Below the pieces are notes generated by a model, which had not been told where the DNA came from, did not search any database, and saw nothing but the letters and a program-made list of their open reading frames with translations. DNA of 33,631 bases. Origin: a virus. The translations under genes and the position numbers were made by a program. Below are positions 11,982 to 17,644 of the stretch, in pieces (within the stretch, counting starts at the first letter, position 1; every line of letters begins with the position of its first letter). The stretch is from positions 1-33,631 of IMG/VR virus record IMGVR_UViG_3300034012_001224; one strand, given 5' to 3'.

Positions 11982-11994
11982 TAGCGCGTTCCAT
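11071..11994 (-). CDS. DNA (cytosine-5) methyltransferase, catalytic part (frame A)
   Basis: 307 residues from ATG 11994 (the frame is open from 12042). Motif I HVGLCAGYGGIELGL (14-28) binds S-adenosylmethionine. Motif IV GGYPCQPFS (86-94) contains the catalytic Cys90. Motif VI FFENVEG (125-131) and motif VIII QRKRVW (166-171) follow. The enzyme would methylate cytosine C5, protecting phage DNA from restriction or marking it. After about residue 180 the frame becomes Gly/Ser/Pro-rich and lacks motif X, which is found in the overlapping +1 frame. So the product is either split, frameshifted or half-overprinted. It lies within the block that separates the two helicase pieces. Confidence 0.85.
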   Translation of the reverse strand: MERANVDTAETITHVGLCAGYGGIELGLKRVLPALRSVALCEIEAFAIANLVAKMEAELMDAAPVWTDLKTFPWESFRDRVDILTGGYPCQPFSAAGKRAGKDDPRHLWPWIADGIAAMRPKLCFFENVEGHISLGLSDVIEDLAGMGYRTTWGIFSAAECGAVHQRKRVWVMADSEHSRLAARWNNSREPKRPKSEYCSLWPSRPGQPQHAWEPPRVVGNTKVLNGTGQTRGQWEAQVGRASSTQHNGQTESTLGGDADGTADRLDDAIVWAADCKPCPCCDDVICWKCGGHYADCPCPGPHSNDD

Positions 11995-12223
11995 TGCCTG
12001 GCCTTGCAGACGTGTGACTGTGTTGCCCCGTGTACTGCTCAAGCAGATACTTCACCTCGATGAGATCTGTCGATTGATTCTCCGGCAGAAGCATAAGCGC
12101 CTCCATCTTCGAGCCTAGTGCAGCCTTCTCACCGGTGGCGATAATGTCCTGCGTCTTCTTAGGACGCGGCAGCTCCACGTCTTGCAGCACGTTAGTGCGG
12201 CGGATAAGTACCCAGTCGCTCAT
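11981..12223 (-). CDS. Hypothetical protein, 80 aa
   Basis: ATG 12223 (MSDWVLIRRTNVLQDVEL) overlaps the exonuclease stop (ATGA); the longer frame from 12295 would overlap the exonuclease more. The protein contains RPKKTQDIIATGEKAALG and a helical C-terminal part; no family recognised. Its stop overlaps the start of methyltransferase frame B (TAATG), and frame A starts 13 bases earlier, so both can be coupled to it. Confidence 0.55.
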   Translation of the reverse strand: MSDWVLIRRTNVLQDVELPRPKKTQDIIATGEKAALGSKMEALMLLPENQSTDLIEVKYLLEQYTGQHSHTSARPGNGTR

Positions 12224-12999
12224 ACCTCCTCCCATCTTCTTGGCAGCATCACGCGCATCGTTGGTGGACCGGGCCACACATCTTGATCGAGGCACAGCTT
12301 GTACTGCGCTAAAGTCACGTCGAGTTGCTGGTTAGCAATGTCGATGAGTTCCGTGGACGCCTTCACCCACTGCGAGAGATGGGGCGCTTGCATATCGACA
12401 ACTAGGAAGTAGAAGTCGATGTCCTCTTGGCCGGTGATTTGCTCAAGACCGTATGTGTACCAAGCGGCCTGCTTGTCGTATCCAAAGCCAAAGAACTTGT
12501 GGTCGAATTTCGAGAAGTCGCTGGTCGTCTTTAGGTCAACGATAGCCGGACGACCCTTGATCTCGGTGATCATATCCGGCCTACCCTTACACTGAACACC
12601 GTCACGCTCCCAGAACATGGACGCCTCGATGACTTTCTTAGCCGTCACCATCTGGAGCAATGGCTCCACGGCTGCACAAGCGCCTTCTACACGCGCACCT
12701 TCATCCTCGTTAAGAATGATCTTGCCGATGTTCTCTTGGCAAAAGTTCTCCCACGTCAACTTGCCTTCCTTAGTGCGACGATCGCACGCTGGAGCGATAG
12801 CGTACTCACAGCGCCCCTCAAGAGCGAGGCTGTGCACAAGCGTTCCCAACTCCATCTCGCGGGATGGCTTCCACTCTTGACGCTCCTTCCACTTGTAGTA
12901 CGCCGGGCAGACTGCGAACGAGTCAAGGCTGTGCTTTGATAGACCGTGCATGGCACGGTAAGTTGTCATCTCTAGGTTTTGTAATAGTTCTGTTTTCAT
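12220..12999 (-). CDS. RecB-like PD-(D/E)XK exonuclease
   Basis: 259 residues from ATG 12999 (leader CATAACAAA; the frame is open to 13137 but overlaps the previous gene). The layout matches phage RecE/Cas4/RecB-like nucleases: an N-terminal LSKHSLDSFAVCPAYYKW with a Cys, the helix MELGTLVHSLALEG (49-62), the active site GRPDMI (Asp142) and VDLKTT (Asp155, Lys157), then the QxxxY motif DKQAAWYTYG (Gln177, Tyr181). Such enzymes degrade one DNA strand for single-strand-annealing recombination. No annealase gene is recognised beside it, though the SSB-like protein is 2.5 kb upstream. It lies in the block between the helicase halves. Confidence 0.8.
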   Translation of the reverse strand: MKTELLQNLEMTTYRAMHGLSKHSLDSFAVCPAYYKWKERQEWKPSREMELGTLVHSLALEGRCEYAIAPACDRRTKEGKLTWENFCQENIGKIILNEDEGARVEGACAAVEPLLQMVTAKKVIEASMFWERDGVQCKGRPDMITEIKGRPAIVDLKTTSDFSKFDHKFFGFGYDKQAAWYTYGLEQITGQEDIDFYFLVVDMQAPHLSQWVKASTELIDIANQQLDVTLAQYKLCLDQDVWPGPPTMRVMLPRRWEEV

Positions 13000-13003
13000 T
13001 TTG

Positions 13004-13318
13004 TTATGGGTTAATTTCAAGCGCCCCGCAGCCGACGATCTTGCCAGCTCCGTCACGGATGAGCTTTGTTGGACTAGCCAAATCTGTCCGCTTGGGTAGT
13101 GCTGTGCGCACATAGCCAGGCACAATGTACAGCACACCTTCCACAGGGTCAGGCAGGTTGCTCACGCGAGCGTCCTTACAGCACATGATGGGGACACCAT
13201 CAACGTCTGCCACCTTGCTGAGATGGCTATGCACCTTTACGCTGTAGCCGCTGGGTTCAATCACGCCATATCCTGTGATGATAATGTCGTGAGGGGTTAG
13301 GTTTATAAGCTTATTCAT
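13004..13318 (-). CDS. Conserved phage protein (NLTPHDI type), 104 aa
   Basis: It begins INLTPHDIIITGYG, then PSGYSVKV, and continues through VSNLPDPVEGVLYIVPGYVRTALP to a Gly-rich C-terminus. This resembles short beta-rich phage proteins starting NLTPH..I, which are widespread in phage and bacterial genomes; their function is not known to me. ATG 13318 overlaps the stop of the helicase N-piece. It is the first gene of the 2.3-kb block lying between the helicase pieces. Confidence 0.6.
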   Translation of the reverse strand: MNKLINLTPHDIIITGYGVIEPSGYSVKVHSHLSKVADVDGVPIMCCKDARVSNLPDPVEGVLYIVPGYVRTALPKRTDLASPTKLIRDGAGKIVGCGALEINP

Positions 13319-14021
13319 TTATTAGGTTTGCAATTATGTTGAGCGCAAGCATCGTCTTGCCGGACTTAGTTTCTCCGCCGATGACCACAAAGTCACCAAA
13401 GCGTATCGGACAGATGTTGTCGATAGCAGAATATCCAGTCTTTATCCGCATGGACTCGTCGTCACCTGTCTCGTAGCGGGTCAGTGCATTGAGCAGGAGC
13501 GCCTTAGTGTCCATCACCTTGGGCGGAGCAAGCTCACGAGACAGCCCCTCGACTTTCATCACCACATCGCTCAGTAGCTCCGGCGTCTGCACGGTGGCGT
13601 CGCTAATAGCCATTAGCGTTTCGTAAGCGACATGCTGCAAGGTGCGCCGTTTGGCCGTGTTCTTGACGATATCTACAAGGTCGCCAATCGCTGCCGCAAT
13701 AGGCATCAGCGTGTACAGATCGCTAAGTTGGTGAAACTCTGTGCCCGGCAGCGTCTCGCGGACCTTCTCAAATACCACACGGATCTCCGAGCTGGCATTG
13801 CGTGACTGTTGCTGCAAGATGATCTCGCATACTCGGTGACTGAGCGGATCGAAGATGTCGCTAACCTTGAAGTTTTTCTCGCTGATGTGATGCAAGAACA
13901 CTTCAGGATGATTAAGCGCAATCGACGCTATGCCACGCTCAGCCTCACTCGCCGTTGGCACCACCGTGTCAGGCGGCAACTCCACCGGCCTGCGTCTACC
14001 AGCTTTCTTGTGTGCTTCCAT
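13311..14021 (-). CDS. DnaB-type replicative helicase, N-terminal piece with Walker A
   Basis: 236 residues. An N-terminal DnaB domain (EAERGIASIALNHPEVFLHH near residue 26, SHRVCEIILQQQ, then the linker helix) leads to the start of the RecA-like domain: RIKTGYSAIDNI, FGDFVVIGGETKSGKTMLAL with Walker A at 215-223. It stops 13 residues after the P-loop, at LINE. The missing Walker B, sensor and arginine finger are in the ORF at 10406-10990. The break falls between the P-loop helix and the next strand. No intein-like residues are present at either end. ATG 14021 overlaps the upstream gene by 26 bases. Confidence 0.85.
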   Translation of the reverse strand: MEAHKKAGRRRPVELPPDTVVPTASEAERGIASIALNHPEVFLHHISEKNFKVSDIFDPLSHRVCEIILQQQSRNASSEIRVVFEKVRETLPGTEFHQLSDLYTLMPIAAAIGDLVDIVKNTAKRRTLQHVAYETLMAISDATVQTPELLSDVVMKVEGLSRELAPPKVMDTKALLLNALTRYETGDDESMRIKTGYSAIDNICPIRFGDFVVIGGETKSGKTMLALNIIANLINE

Positions 14022-14550
14022 TAGTAGACATTAAGCTATCGCGCTTCAATAGAGTTTTAATCGGTGTGCGCACCATTGATGATGCACGACTGAGCCAGCC
14101 GTTGAGGAAGCGTCCCATGCCGCGTGGCGTCTTGCGTCGGTGGATGTCCGCCTCAAGCCAAGCGTGTGCCTTAAGCAACTCCTGTTCGACGGTCTTCTCA
14201 CCGTAGATGATGACGAGGTCCTTCATTAAGCCTGCTGGAACCGTCCAGTCTTTGCCGTCTTGAGTCTGGAACGTCATGTTATACATGCTCATCGTCCTGC
14301 CTGACTCGGGATCTTTGCAGAGATCGTCGATAAGTTGGTTAACAGAAGTGTACCGCTTGCCAGACGACTCAAGCTCTTTGTTCGTAACGATGCACATGGC
14401 ATCTGCCAAGTCCTGCGCAGGCTGTACCGGCGTTGACTCTGGCTGCGACTCTGGCTGTGCTTTGCTGACGAGCTGTGCTGGCTCTTCCAGCGGAACGACA
14501 AGCTCAACCTTGGTTCCTGACGTATATGTTATATTGATGCTGATGTTCAT
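13996..14550 (-). CDS. Probable replication accessory protein, 184 aa
   Basis: N-terminal short strands (MNISINITYTSGTKVELVVP) lead to a Pro/Gln linker, a middle domain, and a C-terminal segment AWLEADIHRRKTPRGMGRFL followed by NGWLSRA. This last pattern (RKT..GM.RFL..WL.R) is a hallmark at the end of many phage replication initiator, DnaT-like or helicase-loading proteins. It lies immediately before, and overlaps, the DnaB N-piece, fitting a loader or primosome role. That role is inferred from the motif and neighbour; the N-terminal part is not recognised. Confidence 0.55.
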   Translation of the reverse strand: MNISINITYTSGTKVELVVPLEEPAQLVSKAQPESQPESTPVQPAQDLADAMCIVTNKELESSGKRYTSVNQLIDDLCKDPESGRTMSMYNMTFQTQDGKDWTVPAGLMKDLVIIYGEKTVEQELLKAHAWLEADIHRRKTPRGMGRFLNGWLSRASSMVRTPIKTLLKRDSLMSTNGSTQESW

Positions 14551-14593
14551 AAAATGTGCGCGTTGTGCAGTCGCGCCCCTGCATGGTGCAGAA

Positions 14594-14908
14594 TTATTCG
14601 AACTCTTCCTCGTTTGTCGTCTCTTGCTTTTGCCAAACCTTATGAAGCGTTGTTAGGGCAAACTCTAGTGCCTCTGCAAAAACCCGGCACTCTGCGTCTC
14701 CTCCAAAAACAATTTCAAGAGATTCCACATGCTGTAGTTCTGGAGATGCGTCCGTTCTGACATTCATGTCTCCACTATCACACAGCAAACGCAAAACAGT
14801 TCTTCCGCCATGCCCGGAATCCCCTCCCTGTGGACAGTTTGTTCCAATTGAAACTGTTAATGTGGCAAAGTCTTCAAATGTCTTTGTATGTAATTTAATC
14901 TTAGGCAT
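14594..14908 (-). CDS. Hypothetical protein, 104 aa
   Basis: ATG 14908 with an A-rich leader (TAAAATAAAAAT). A small protein with alternating strands (KIKLHTKTFEDFATLTVSIG, then a Gly/Cys-rich turn with NCPQGGDSGHGG), a second strand region, and a helical acidic C-terminus. No family recognised. About 100 bases on its right (14909-15009) hold no gene and could carry a promoter, though none stands out. Confidence 0.5.
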   Translation of the reverse strand: MPKIKLHTKTFEDFATLTVSIGTNCPQGGDSGHGGRTVLRLLCDSGDMNVRTDASPELQHVESLEIVFGGDAECRVFAEALEFALTTLHKVWQKQETTNEEEFE

Positions 14909-15009
14909 ATTTTTATTTTAGTTGGTCTAGTCTCTCCCAGTGTCACGCCTGACTGGCAACTGGCGTTCGATCTGTACTAGTATTCGTGCGGGACAGTCAC
15001 ACTCACCAC

Positions 15010-15393
15010 TCATCGACCGAGATCTCCCGGTCCTTGCTCGCCGGAAACCAGCGGGGCAGGTGTCGCTAAAGTATCCATCCCATCCCTTAGTAGCCGAAAA
15101 AACAGTTCGCTGTTCATCGTCACTAGCCAAGGGGTTCTGTTTTTCTTGTGAGCCACGATCCAAGCTTTACCAGCACCATCGCGCTCGGCTTGCTCTGTGG
15201 CCTTAATTAGATTGAGGTTCTCCACAAACTTCACCTCTTGGTGCAGGTTCTTGAGTTCCTCGCAGATCACATCTGGGCTGTCCGTACCTCCAGCGAACTG
15301 TTGCCCACGACGGGCCGTGAAGCCCGCCGCACGCAACTCGTCGCGCCAGAGACGCTCGCCTCTACACCCCTTGGCTCTTGAGTTTATTGGCAT
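15010..15393 (-). CDS. Holliday-junction-resolvase-like PD-(D/E)XK nuclease
   Basis: 127 residues from ATG 15393 (MPINSRAKGCRGERLW); the frame is open from 15435 but would overlap the HTH gene more. The pattern NSRAKGCRGERLWRDEL, GGTDSPDVICEEL, LHQEVKFVEN corresponds to the Glu, Asp and Glu-x-Lys positions of Hjc-type resolvases or related phage RecU/VRR-like nucleases. It would resolve branched DNA before packaging or in recombination. The C-terminus (APLVSGEQGPGDLGR) is disordered. It sits between the SSB-like and helicase genes. Confidence 0.65.
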   Translation of the reverse strand: MPINSRAKGCRGERLWRDELRAAGFTARRGQQFAGGTDSPDVICEELKNLHQEVKFVENLNLIKATEQAERDGAGKAWIVAHKKNRTPWLVTMNSELFFRLLRDGMDTLATPAPLVSGEQGPGDLGR

Positions 15394-15550
15394 CGCGTTT
15401 AGCTTGTAGCCAAGCGTTGACCTCAGCCACATCAAACCGCAAGCAACGTGCGCTGATCCTGTGGTGAGGAATCTTTCCTTCGCGGCACCACTTCAGAATG
15501 GTCTGAAGCGTGACACCGCACAACGTGGAAATGTCCTTAGCTTTTACCAT
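15362..15550 (-). CDS. Small HTH (excisionase/MerR-type) protein, 62 aa
   Basis: ATG 15550 overlaps the SSB-like stop. AKDISTLCGVTLQTILKWCR (residues 4-23) is a winged helix-turn-helix, and the protein reads like helix-turn-helix_17/excisionase proteins (GKIPHHRISARCLRFDVAEV, then NAWLQAKR). No integrase is present, so it is more likely a small regulator or DNA-bending factor than an excisionase. It could control the replication operon. Confidence 0.7.
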   Translation of the reverse strand: MVKAKDISTLCGVTLQTILKWCREGKIPHHRISARCLRFDVAEVNAWLQAKRDANKLKSQGV

Positions 15551-16182
15551 TTTAAGTCATCCTCCTCTAACTCGGGCTCCTCTTTCGCAGGCTTAATTTG
15601 CGCTGACGGGAATGCCTTTGCAAAGCCCGCACGATCTGCGGAGATAAACAAGCTCGTAGCGATAGCCTGGAGATGCTCCGGGGTGATGGCCTTCGACTCT
15701 TTACCAACCCACTCGGCAGCCTTGATAGCTTCAGCCATGAGCTGTGCAGCTTGGAAGAGCGCACGCTTTGCGTCTGCCACCGTCAACGAGACTGGCGAAC
15801 TTGCCTGCACAGGCTTACGAGGACCAGCCGAGGCGACTGCACCGCCAGCGTCGTCGATGATGGCACATTGGTCGGTGATCTTAAGCTCGTTCTCGCCGGA
15901 GTGGGTCGAGTGCTTCACGCTGATGCCTTGGAGACCCTTCTTGCCAGCTTGTGACTTGAGAGTCACCATCTGCCCCTTAAGATCGCCCATCTCATCTGGA
16001 AGCCAGAAGGATGCTCGGCATTCGCCGGTTGAGTCCTGAAGGACGCAGTTCTGTACGCGCCAAGGACCAAACTTGCCCTCGCCAGTTTTAGGCGGGAACG
16101 TCGCTTTGATCGTCACCCGCATCTCGCCAATGACCGATCCATCGGCCAAGTTCTGAATGTCGCTAATTTGTGCTACTTTCAT
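15544..16182 (-). CDS. OB-fold single-stranded DNA-binding protein (SSB-like)
   Basis: 212 residues. The N-terminal half (GEMRVTIKATFPPKTGEGKF, then VLQDSTGECRASFWLPDEMG and KGQMVTLKSQAG) is an OB-fold like those in phage SSB-type proteins. A long linker, a helical region, and an acidic tail (KEEPELEEDDLKW) follow; the tail resembles the protein-docking tips of SSBs and T7 gp2.5. It would coat ssDNA at the fork and recruit the nuclease and helicase encoded beside it. A hairpin lies 16-34 bases before its ATG, which may be an autoregulatory operator. Confidence 0.75.
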   Translation of the reverse strand: MKVAQISDIQNLADGSVIGEMRVTIKATFPPKTGEGKFGPWRVQNCVLQDSTGECRASFWLPDEMGDLKGQMVTLKSQAGKKGLQGISVKHSTHSGENELKITDQCAIIDDAGGAVASAGPRKPVQASSPVSLTVADAKRALFQAAQLMAEAIKAAEWVGKESKAITPEHLQAIATSLFISADRAGFAKAFPSAQIKPAKEEPELEEDDLKW

Positions 16183-16197
16183 TTTTGTTAGTTTTCA

Positions 16198-16216
16198 TCG
16201 GTGAACCATTCACCGA
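16198..16216. promoter_or_regulatory. Perfect inverted repeat before the SSB-like gene
   Basis: TCGGTGAA-cca-TTCACCGA, an 8-bp stem with a 3-base loop, 16 bases before ATG 16182. It has no T-run, so it looks like an operator or translational hairpin. A TATACT -10-like box lies upstream on the minus strand with no good -35. Confidence 0.55.
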
Positions 16217-16253
16217 ATGCCTAGCAAAGTATACGTTGTTCTACTACGCGCAA

Positions 16254-16526
16254 CTACTTTTTTGCACGAATTTCGTCGTCATCGTCATCATCCTCATCAT
16301 CACACTCTTCTGACCAGGAGTGCTCCAAGATTCGTTCTTGGTGCATGAGATGAATGTGCCGATCGCGGGCAAAGCGGTTGCCCCAGCCGGCCTCGTAGCG
16401 GTTCGTGTTGTCGTTATCCTTCTCATCTTGAGCCTGCACTAGGATTTCTCCGCACTCAAAGTATTCGCACAGAATGTCTTTGGCTCTTTGGATGATGGCT
16501 TGGCGCTCGCGTTCTTCTGCTGTCAT
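16254..16526 (-). CDS. Acidic hypothetical protein, 90 aa
   Basis: ATG 16526 overlaps the upstream gene by 4 bases. The N-terminus is helical (EERERQAIIQRAKDILCEYF); the C-terminus is highly acidic (SEECDDEDDDDDDEIRAKK). It carries several His residues in HIHLMHQERILEH. A DNA-mimic or histone-like-inhibitor role is conceivable from the acidic tail, but no family was recognised. The leader CACACTACAA precedes it as part of the previous gene's end. Confidence 0.55.
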   Translation of the reverse strand: MTAEERERQAIIQRAKDILCEYFECGEILVQAQDEKDNDNTNRYEAGWGNRFARDRHIHLMHQERILEHSWSEECDDEDDDDDDEIRAKK

Positions 16527-16780
16527 AGCTTGTAGTGTGTAGTAAACGCAGTTCTGCCGTCAGGTGTCTTGTAAAGGAACTTTTGTTTAGCCGCCTCCTT
16601 TTGAGTTAGAATGTTGAGCGTAGCGGTTCTGCCAATCTTCAGTCGTTGAGAGACTTGAGCAAGCGTGTACCACCCAGGAGGTGCAAACTGTACCTTGATA
16701 TTTTCCGCAAGCTGGGAAAGCCAATCCCCCTCTACAATGGCAGCTTGAAGCTTCCGTCCTTTAATTCTTTTGTCAGCCAT
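16523..16780 (-). CDS. Small HTH protein, 85 aa
   Basis: ATG 16780 overlaps the phosphoesterase end by 49 bases. A basic N-terminus (MADKRIKGRKL) is followed by a helix-turn-helix (YTLAQVSQRLKIGRTATLNIL, residues 38-58) and a C-terminal strand. A transcription or replication regulator is likely. The longer overlap is unusual in this operon; a later start would cut into the N-terminal helix. Confidence 0.55.
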   Translation of the reverse strand: MADKRIKGRKLQAAIVEGDWLSQLAENIKVQFAPPGWYTLAQVSQRLKIGRTATLNILTQKEAAKQKFLYKTPDGRTAFTTHYKL

Positions 16781-17484
16781 ACAATTGTCTCGTTGTCAGT
16801 ATATTCGCCCCACGCCCAGCCTCTACTCCAGGCGGTGGTTGCAATTCTATTCTCCGCATAGCCAGCCATTTCGGGATCTCCAAGCCACCCAACAGAGTAG
16901 CCAGTGACACCTTTAATGCGACGCCCTTCAGCGATTTGTACACGGTGGATGTGCCCCATGACAAGCTTGGTGTATTTGCCGTGACACATACGCTCTGCGC
17001 TGTCCCTGAGCGCCTGCTCACTGTGCAGGTAGCCGTGCTGGAAGAGAGCGTCGCCTAAACCAACAAAGCCGGTCTTAAGCTTGTAGTCGTACACCTTGCA
17101 CTTGAGCGCCTTGGCTCGGTCGTGGATCTGGTGGTACACGCGAGTCGCAAGCGCCGAGATAATCGCCTTGGGGTGACTCATTAGCGTCACCAGCCGGGCC
17201 TCGTGATTTCCGAGCAGGTAGTGCTGGGGACGGAGAGCGGAGATGAAAGCGAGACCGTCGTTAAGGTCAGCCTCTGGATCAACAGTGGCATCGTGGCTGT
17301 CGTTAGTGATAGCGCCCGAGCGCAGGCACGTCATGTCGATGGCATCACCAAGATGCAGCACCGTGTCCGGCTTCCATCGGTCACGAAAGCGGAGCACTTC
17401 CTTGAGTACGGCCTGATCGGCCATGAAGCCGTGGCTGCATGATACTGCAAGGAAGCGCTTCCACTTCCGTGTGATGTTCGCCAT
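16732..17484 (-). CDS. Metallophosphoesterase
   Basis: 250 residues. Calcineurin-like motifs are HLGDAID (40-46), LLGNHEARL (the GNH[DE] motif, near 92-100), HGYLHS and MGHIHRVQ (the GHxH motif, near 175-182). The first motif, normally DxH, reads SCSHG (14-18), with Cys where Asp is usual. Family members cleave phosphomono- or diesters, including nucleotides or nucleic acids. The protein lacks a signal peptide. It is the first gene of the replication block, next to the small lysine-rich gene at 17488. Confidence 0.8.
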   Translation of the reverse strand: MANITRKWKRFLAVSCSHGFMADQAVLKEVLRFRDRWKPDTVLHLGDAIDMTCLRSGAITNDSHDATVDPEADLNDGLAFISALRPQHYLLGNHEARLVTLMSHPKAIISALATRVYHQIHDRAKALKCKVYDYKLKTGFVGLGDALFQHGYLHSEQALRDSAERMCHGKYTKLVMGHIHRVQIAEGRRIKGVTGYSVGWLGDPEMAGYAENRIATTAWSRGWAWGEYTDNETIVWLTKELKDGSFKLPL

Positions 17485-17487
17485 AGG

Positions 17488-17640
17488 CTATTTGCGCTTG
17501 GCAGCAGCGGCTTTCTTCGCAGCCTCACGTTGGACGCTGTACGCGATAGCGACGGCCTGCTTCTGCGGCTTACCTGCGCCGATCTCGCGCTTGAGGTTTT
17601 CGGTGAACGCTTTCTCGGATGCGGATTTCTTCAGTGGCAT
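17488..17640 (-). CDS. Small basic protein, 50 aa
   Basis: ATG 17640 to TAG 17488. The sequence is lysine/alanine-rich (MPLKKSASEKAFTENLKREI, then GKPQKQAVAIAYSVQREAAK). It matches the short phage and bacterial proteins of the type KK..S..TF..N...E...GKPQKQAVAIA, whose role I do not know. It follows the ejection-like protein by four bases and precedes the phosphoesterase. DNA-binding is plausible from its charge. Confidence 0.65.
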   Translation of the reverse strand: MPLKKSASEKAFTENLKREIGAGKPQKQAVAIAYSVQREAAKKAAAAKRK

Positions 17641-17644
17641 AGTG

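Noticed and set aside
10991-13310. Group I intron interrupting the helicase gene
   Set aside because: The gap is filled with tightly packed genes and shows no visible intron core; both helicase pieces have their own start or stop arranged with neighbours.
13311-13330. Split intein at the helicase break
   Set aside because: The N-piece ends in LINE and the C-piece begins MNKG; no Cys/Ser start, block A or C-terminal HN is present, and the two lengths add up to a normal DnaB.
14927-15163. Minus-strand 78-aa frame beside the resolvase gene
   Set aside because: It overlaps the resolvase gene in another frame and has no leader or recognisable content.
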